19,999 bases of DNA, taken from Alphaproteobacteria bacterium. Lineage in GTDB: Bacteria; Pseudomonadota; Alphaproteobacteria; SP197. Of the stretch, positions 15,826-19,999 are shown piece by piece. Position 1 is the stretch's first letter. Each line of letters begins with the position of its first letter. Location: positions 1 to 19,999 of the forward strand of contig JAJEBJ010000075.1 in NCBI GenBank assembly GCA_022822575.1. Reading direction: 5' to 3'. The notes under the pieces are model-generated. The model did no database searches. It saw only the letters and a list, made by a program, of their open reading frames with translations, and was not told the DNA's origin. The translations under genes were made by a program, and so were the position numbers.

Positions 15826-15836
15826 CCTATATCATG
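15826..15836 (+). repeat. direct repeat CCTATATCATG, copy 1
   Basis: First of two identical 11-base copies in the divergent hydrolase/GT4 gap (the second is at 15863-15873, 37 bases on). The TATATC core resembles a -10 hexamer for the plus-strand gene. Confidence 0.45.
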
Positions 15837-15862
15837 GTTTCCTGGTGCAAGCGGCAGGTGTC

Positions 15863-15873
15863 CCTATATCATG
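15863..15873 (+). repeat. direct repeat CCTATATCATG, copy 2
   Basis: Second identical copy. Its final ATG is the start codon of the GT4 gene. On the minus strand it reads CATGATATAGG and could hold a -10-like TATAGG for the hydrolase. Confidence 0.45.
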
Positions 15874-17019
15874 ATTGAGCGTCAGGACGACTCTCTTGTC
15901 GTTCTCCAGGTCATTCCGCGACTCAAGATCGGTGGCGCCGAACGCGCCGTCATCGATATCTCCCGGGCGCTCAACGACGCCGGCATGCAGTCCCTCGTCA
16001 CCTCCCAGGGGGGCGAACTCGTGCCTGATCTGCTGCACACCAAGGCCATTCACATGGCGATGCCCGTCGCCTCCAAGAATCCCCTGACCATCGCCCTCAA
16101 CACACTGCGTCTTGTCCACCTGATCCGCGTCCATCAGGTCAACGTGATCCACGTGCGTTCCAGGGCGCCCGCCTGGTCGGCACTGGCCGCCGCGCGGCGC
16201 ACGGGAACGCCGATCGTGACCACCTTCCATGCACCCTACACCATCAATTCCAGGGCCAAGCGGCTCTACAACTCCGTGATGGCGCGAGGCGACCGGGTGA
16301 TCGCCGTCTCCGAATACGTGGCACGTCACGTGCGCAAGGAGTATGGCGTGCCGGAGAACCGGCTGCGCTGCATCTTCCGCGGTATCGACATGGCGCGGTT
16401 CGACCCGGCAGCAGTGAGCATCGATCGAATCACCACCCTGGCGGACTACTGGAACCTGCCGGACGGCGTTCCCATCATCATGTTTCCCGGTCGCCTGACA
16501 CGGCTCAAGGGCCACCGTGTCATGATCGACGCCCTCAAGCAGCTGCGCCGTGACGCCTTGTGCCTGATGGTGGGGGTGGCGGGCGCCCGCCCCGCACTGC
16601 GACGGGAAATCGAGAACCTCATTCTCGAGGCCGGACTGGAGCGACGGGTAACTCTCATCGACAGCTGTCACGACATGCCGGCAGCCTACCGTCTCGCCGA
16701 CGTCGTCGTGCAGCCCTCCCTCGTTCCGGAGGGTTTCGGGCGTGTCGCCGTCGAGGCGCAGGCCATGGGTGTTCCCGTCGTCGCCTCCGATACCGGCGCC
16801 ACAAGCGAGACCGTCCGCCAGGGGGTGACGGGATGGCTGACGCCTTCGGGCGACGCCGGCGCCCTGGCCGGGGCGCTGACCACGGCGCTCGATCTCGATG
16901 CCGAGGCGCGCATCAGGCATGCGGCAATCGCCAGGGCCCATGCGGTTTCGCACTTTGCCCTCGGCAACATGTGCAACGCCACCATCGAGGTCTATCGGGA
17001 ACTGACCGCCGGGCCATGA
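15871..17019 (+). CDS. glycosyltransferase family 4 (GT-B fold)
   Basis: Retaining GT-B glycosyltransferase of 382 aa that would move a sugar from a nucleotide-sugar donor, probably in envelope polysaccharide or LPS core synthesis. The acceptor-side domain opens with LQVIPRLKIGGAERAVIDIS, the common start of GT4 enzymes, and includes HVRSRAPAWSAL and VTTFHAPY. The donor domain has FPGRLTRLKGH and the E-x7-E motif EGFGRVAVE (Glu287 and Glu295) with AQAMGVPVVAS, which contacts the nucleotide sugar. No membrane segment is seen, so it acts at the cytoplasmic face. ATG 15871 is the only good start but has no nearby Shine-Dalgarno. Its stop overlaps the next start by four bases. Sugar and acceptor are not predictable. 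Confidence 0.9.
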   Translation: MIERQDDSLVVLQVIPRLKIGGAERAVIDISRALNDAGMQSLVTSQGGELVPDLLHTKAIHMAMPVASKNPLTIALNTLRLVHLIRVHQVNVIHVRSRAPAWSALAAARRTGTPIVTTFHAPYTINSRAKRLYNSVMARGDRVIAVSEYVARHVRKEYGVPENRLRCIFRGIDMARFDPAAVSIDRITTLADYWNLPDGVPIIMFPGRLTRLKGHRVMIDALKQLRRDALCLMVGVAGARPALRREIENLILEAGLERRVTLIDSCHDMPAAYRLADVVVQPSLVPEGFGRVAVEAQAMGVPVVASDTGATSETVRQGVTGWLTPSGDAGALAGALTTALDLDAEARIRHAAIARAHAVSHFALGNMCNATIEVYRELTAGP

Positions 17020-17975
17020 CGGAAGGCATTCTGGTCATCAGGCTTGGAGCCCTCGGGGATTTCGTCATGGCCAGCGGAGCCTTCGCATCGATCCGCGCCT
17101 TCCATGACACCGCCCGCATCGTGCTTCTGACACGCCCGGCCTATGCCGGTCTCGGCCGCGCCGGCGGCTGGTTTGACGACGTGTGGATCGACCGGCGGCC
17201 GGTGTGGTGGAAGCCGTCCGGCGTCCTTGCTCACAAGAGACGCCTCGATGCCGGCATGTTCGAGCGTGTCTACGATCTGCAGATCTCGGATCGCACCTCG
17301 GCCTACTATCATCTGCTGCGGAGGCCCAGGCCCGAGTGGTCCGGTGTCGCCCGTGGCTGCTCCCTCTACAACCGGCGCCGCGAACTCGTGCGCTATCACC
17401 CCATCGAGCGTCATGCACTCCAGTTGCGCCGCGCCGGCGTGCAGCGAATCATGCCTCCTGACCTGTCGATGATCCGCACCCCGCCACCCGCCGGCGTACC
17501 CGCCGGCCGCATGGCGCTGATGGTGCCCGGCTGTGCGCCGCACCGCCCGGAAAAGAGATGGCCGGCTGCGCACTATTGTGCTCTCGCCCGCGGCATGCTC
17601 GAGCGTGGCGTCACGCCCCTGCTCATCGGCAGTCCGCACGAAGCCGATGTTCTCGATCGGATTGCCGCCACCGATCCCGCCATCGTCAACCTGATGGGAC
17701 GGACCAGCCTCGAGCAGATCGTTGCCCTGGCGCGTCATGCGGTGTTCGCCGTCGGCAACGACACCGGGCCGATGCATGTCGCCGCCACGGCCGGCTGCCC
17801 CTGCGTCGTCCTGTTCTCGCAAGCATCCGACCCGGATCTTTCGCGGCCCCACGGTTCGCGCGTGACGGTGCTGCGCCGCGCCGCGCTCGACGATCTCTCC
17901 CCGGAAGAGGTTGCACAAGCCCTGCACAGCCTCCATGTATGGCATCGCTCACCGCCGGAGACCCTGAAGGCATGA
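17016..17975 (+). CDS. glycosyltransferase family 9 (heptosyltransferase-like)
   Basis: GT9-family protein of 319 aa, the family of ADP-heptose:LPS heptosyltransferases that build the inner core at the cytoplasmic side of the inner membrane. The N-terminus ILVIRLGALGDFVMA is the GT9 signature, and GNDTGPMHVAATAGCP with Asp249 is the C-terminal donor-site motif. VPGCAPHRPEKRWPAAHY matches the P-G-x-x-x-x-x-K-RWP stretch that binds the nucleotide phosphate. The start at 17016 overlaps the GT4 stop (ATGA); the open frame upstream of it is a shadow of GT4. The stop likewise overlaps the thrS start. Which heptosyl or related transfer it performs cannot be told, so no symbol is given. Confidence 0.9.
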   Translation: MTEGILVIRLGALGDFVMASGAFASIRAFHDTARIVLLTRPAYAGLGRAGGWFDDVWIDRRPVWWKPSGVLAHKRRLDAGMFERVYDLQISDRTSAYYHLLRRPRPEWSGVARGCSLYNRRRELVRYHPIERHALQLRRAGVQRIMPPDLSMIRTPPPAGVPAGRMALMVPGCAPHRPEKRWPAAHYCALARGMLERGVTPLLIGSPHEADVLDRIAATDPAIVNLMGRTSLEQIVALARHAVFAVGNDTGPMHVAATAGCPCVVLFSQASDPDLSRPHGSRVTVLRRAALDDLSPEEVAQALHSLHVWHRSPPETLKA

Positions 17976-19918
17976 ACACGAGCCCGGGAACCATCGACGT
18001 CACGCTGCCGGACGGCTCCTGTCGCACGTTTGACGCTCCGGTCACCGGTGCGGACGTGGCGGCATCCATCGGCTCTGGCCTGGCGCGGGCCGCCTGGGCG
18101 GTGAAGGTCGACGGCGACCTGCGCGACCTTGGCAGGGAAATCGATCACGATGCAGTCATCGAGATCGTGACATCGAAGTCGAGCGAAGCCCTCGAACTGC
18201 TGCGCCACGATGCCGCCCATGTTCTGGCACAGGCGGCCAAGGAACTCTTTCCGGAGGTCCAGGTCACGATCGGGCCGGTGATTGATGACGGATTCTACTA
18301 CGACTTCGCCCGCGACGATCCGTTCACGCCAGCAGACATGGAGGCCATCGAGGCCCGCATGATGGAAATCGTCGACCGTGACGAACCCATCAGCCGCGAG
18401 GTCTGGGACCGCGACGAGGCGGCGCGCTTCTTCGAATCCATCGGAGAGGCCTACAAGGCGGAGATCATCCGCGACCTACCCGCCGACGAGACCATCACGC
18501 TTTACCGGCAGGGCGACTGGATCGACCTGTGCCGGGGACCGCATCTCCCCTCCACGGGCCGGCTGCCGAAGGCGTTTCGTCTCACGCGCCTCGCCGGGGC
18601 CTACTGGAGGGGCGACAGCCGCAATGCGATGCTGCAGCGCATCTACGGCACGGCCTGGTCCGACAAGGCGCAACTGAAGGCCTGGACGGACCGCCTCGAG
18701 GAGGCCGCAAAGCGCGACCACCGGCGCCTCGGGCGCGAGATGGATCTCTTCCATTTCCAGGACGAGGCGGTCGGTTCGGCCTTCTGGCACGCCTCCGGGT
18801 GGCGCCTCTACCGCACCCTCCAGGACTACATGCGCCGTCGCCTCGAGGACGCCGGTTACCAGGAAGTCAACACGCCGCAAATGGTGGCGCGATCGCTGTG
18901 GGAGGATTCCGGTCACTGGGAGAAGTTCCGCGACAACATGTTCACGGCGACCACCGAGGACGAACGCATCTGGGCCGTGAAGCCGATGAACTGTCCCTGC
19001 CACGTGCAGATCTTCCGCCAGGGAGTGAGGAGCTACCGTGACCTGCCGCTGCGCATGGCCGAGTTTGGCTCCTGCCTGCGCTACGAACCCTCCGGCGCCC
19101 TCCACGGGCTGCTGCGGGTCCGCTCCTTCACCCAGGACGATGCACACATCTTCTGCCCGGAAGATCAGATCGCCTCCGAGACCGAGCATTTCTGCACGCT
19201 GCTGGCATCGGTCTACCGTGATCTCGGATTCGACGAGTTCTCGGTCCGCTTCGCCGACCGCCCGGACGTCCGGGCCGGCGACGATGCCGTGTGGGACCAG
19301 GCGGAAGAGGCGCTGAGAGAGGCGGCAGCAGGGACGGGGCTGGAGATGTCCTACAGCCCGGGCGAGGGCGCCTTTTATGGTCCGAAACTGGAGTTCCATC
19401 TGCGTGATGCCATCGGCCGAGACTGGCAATGCGGCACCCTGCAGCTGGACTTCGTCCTGCCCGAACGGCTCGATGCCACCTATGTCGCAGAAAACGGAGA
19501 GCGCCGCCGCCCGGTGATGCTGCATCGTGTGATTCTCGGTTCCTTCGAGCGCTTCATCGCCATCCTGATCGAGCACTATGCCGGGAATTTCCCGCTGTGG
19601 CTGGCGCCGGTCCAGTATGCCGTGGCGACCATCACCAACGATTCCGATGACTATGCCGAGGAGGTGCACGCGCGCCTCGTCGCAGCCGGACTTACCGGCG
19701 TCATCGATACCGGATCCGAGAAGATCGGCTACAAGGTGCGGCGGCATTCGGTGTCGAAGGTGCCGGTGCTTCTTGCCCTCGGCCGGCGCGAGAAGGAGGA
19801 ACGCAAGGTTTCCTTGCGCCGACTCGGAAGCAGGGAACAGCAAGTCCTTGATCTTGACGACGCCATCCATACACTTGGCGCTCAATCCGTTCCGCCGGAT
19901 CTCGCCCGAAAGACCTGA
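17972..19918 (+). CDS. thrS: threonine--tRNA ligase
   Basis: Class II synthetase that charges tRNA-Thr and edits mischarged Ser-tRNA. The 648-aa product has the full bacterial layout. A TGS domain covers about 1-62 and the editing domain has His79 and His83 (HDAAH) plus Cys187 and His191 (CRGPH). The catalytic core has zinc ligands Cys341, His392 and His518, which are offset by exactly seven from E. coli C334, H385 and H511. Class II motif 2 is around LRYEPSGALHGLLRVRSFTQDD, motif 3 is HRVILGSFERF, and the anticodon-binding domain runs from about 545. ATG 17972 is chosen because the TGS domain starts right after it and it overlaps the GT9 stop. No room exists for a long regulatory leader, so expression depends on the upstream glycosyltransferase genes or an internal promoter. 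infC follows closely. Confidence 0.97.
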   Translation: MNTSPGTIDVTLPDGSCRTFDAPVTGADVAASIGSGLARAAWAVKVDGDLRDLGREIDHDAVIEIVTSKSSEALELLRHDAAHVLAQAAKELFPEVQVTIGPVIDDGFYYDFARDDPFTPADMEAIEARMMEIVDRDEPISREVWDRDEAARFFESIGEAYKAEIIRDLPADETITLYRQGDWIDLCRGPHLPSTGRLPKAFRLTRLAGAYWRGDSRNAMLQRIYGTAWSDKAQLKAWTDRLEEAAKRDHRRLGREMDLFHFQDEAVGSAFWHASGWRLYRTLQDYMRRRLEDAGYQEVNTPQMVARSLWEDSGHWEKFRDNMFTATTEDERIWAVKPMNCPCHVQIFRQGVRSYRDLPLRMAEFGSCLRYEPSGALHGLLRVRSFTQDDAHIFCPEDQIASETEHFCTLLASVYRDLGFDEFSVRFADRPDVRAGDDAVWDQAEEALREAAAGTGLEMSYSPGEGAFYGPKLEFHLRDAIGRDWQCGTLQLDFVLPERLDATYVAENGERRRPVMLHRVILGSFERFIAILIEHYAGNFPLWLAPVQYAVATITNDSDDYAEEVHARLVAAGLTGVIDTGSEKIGYKVRRHSVSKVPVLLALGRREKEERKVSLRRLGSREQQVLDLDDAIHTLGAQSVPPDLARKT

Positions 19919-19925
19919 ACAACCC

Positions 19926-19931
19926 GAGGAG
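19926..19931 (+). promoter_or_regulatory. Shine-Dalgarno deciding the infC start
   Basis: GAGGAG lies eight bases before ATA 19940, an ideal distance, and 29 bases before the first in-frame ATG at 19961, which is too far. This favours the non-canonical start. Confidence 0.65.
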
Positions 19932-19939
19932 TTGGTTAC

Positions 19940-19999
19940 ATAGCACGCTACGGACAGAACATGGCCCCGCCCGTCAAGTCGGGACCGCGGGCCAACGAG
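19940..19999 (+). CDS. infC: translation initiation factor IF-3, N-terminal part (cut by window end)
   Basis: IF3 binds the 30S subunit, blocks 50S joining and checks start codon and initiator tRNA. Only 20 codons are inside the window: ARYGQNMAPPVKSGPRANE after the first codon. The GPRANE ending matches the conserved start of the IF3 N-terminal domain (G-P-R-x-N-E/D), and position right after thrS is the classic thrS-infC order. The start appears to be ATA at 19940, 21 bases after the thrS stop. infC is known for rare starts (AUU in E. coli) that IF3 itself discriminates against, giving autoregulation. ATG 19961 would make a shorter protein without a Shine-Dalgarno. The gene continues beyond the window. 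Confidence 0.8.
   Translation, partial: MARYGQNMAPPVKSGPRANE

Noticed and set aside
17558..17971. N-terminal extension of thrS
   Set aside because: Out-of-frame shadow of the GT9 gene; the TGS domain begins at ATG 17972.
18476..19885. 469-codon minus-strand open frame
   Set aside because: Antisense to thrS, whose zinc and editing residues are all present.

Overview
The window is GC-rich, gene-dense bacterial chromosome that reads as an alphaproteobacterium, probably Rhodospirillales-like. The grounds are the initiator-tRNA-type remnant, the order rnd-lptC-lptA-lptB, a gltD-gltB pair next to uppP and an NDUFA9-type reductase, and the thrS-infC junction. The taxon is inferred from gene content and style, not from a search. 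Almost everything is housekeeping. I found no CRISPR array, transposase, integrase, toxin-antitoxin pair or defence locus, and no convincing undescribed multi-gene system.

Layout. Bases 1-1079 hold no recognisable protein gene. They carry a degenerate initiator-tRNA-like sequence (773-850), a strong hairpin (924-948) and a weak terminator-like hairpin. From 1080 to 4094 the minus strand carries promoter, tRNA-Leu(CAG), rnd (short RNase D), lptC, lptA and lptB. The three lpt genes encode the inner-membrane-to-periplasm part of the LPS export bridge. Plus-strand 4173-5123 is an NAD(P)-binding NDUFA9-type protein, convergent with minus-strand uppP (5284-6060, recycling of the undecaprenyl carrier lipid). 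A 292-bp divergent control region with a palindrome and two promoter-like motifs leads into gltD-gltB (6353-12258), the two subunits of NADPH glutamate synthase.

Then follow a GST-family protein, queG (last step of queuosine synthesis in tRNA) and an SDR-type reductase (12322-15146). The reductase overlaps tail to tail with a minus-strand alpha/beta hydrolase (15053-15823). After a 47-bp divergent gap comes a tight plus-strand cluster: GT4 glycosyltransferase, GT9 glycosyltransferase, thrS and the first 20 codons of infC, which appears to start with ATA.

Two themes recur. One is the cell envelope (Lpt bridge, UppP, two glycosyltransferases). The other is tRNA and translation (tRNA-Leu, RNase D, QueG, ThrRS, IF3). 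Translational coupling is common: 4-base stop/start overlaps join lptA/lptB, gltD/gltB, queG/SDR, GT4/GT9 and GT9/thrS. The points most worth a second look are the decayed initiator tRNA beside a coding-poor stretch where rpoN would often lie, the ATA start of infC, the overlap placing a hydrolase catalytic His codon on the opposite gene's stop codon, and the gltD control region.
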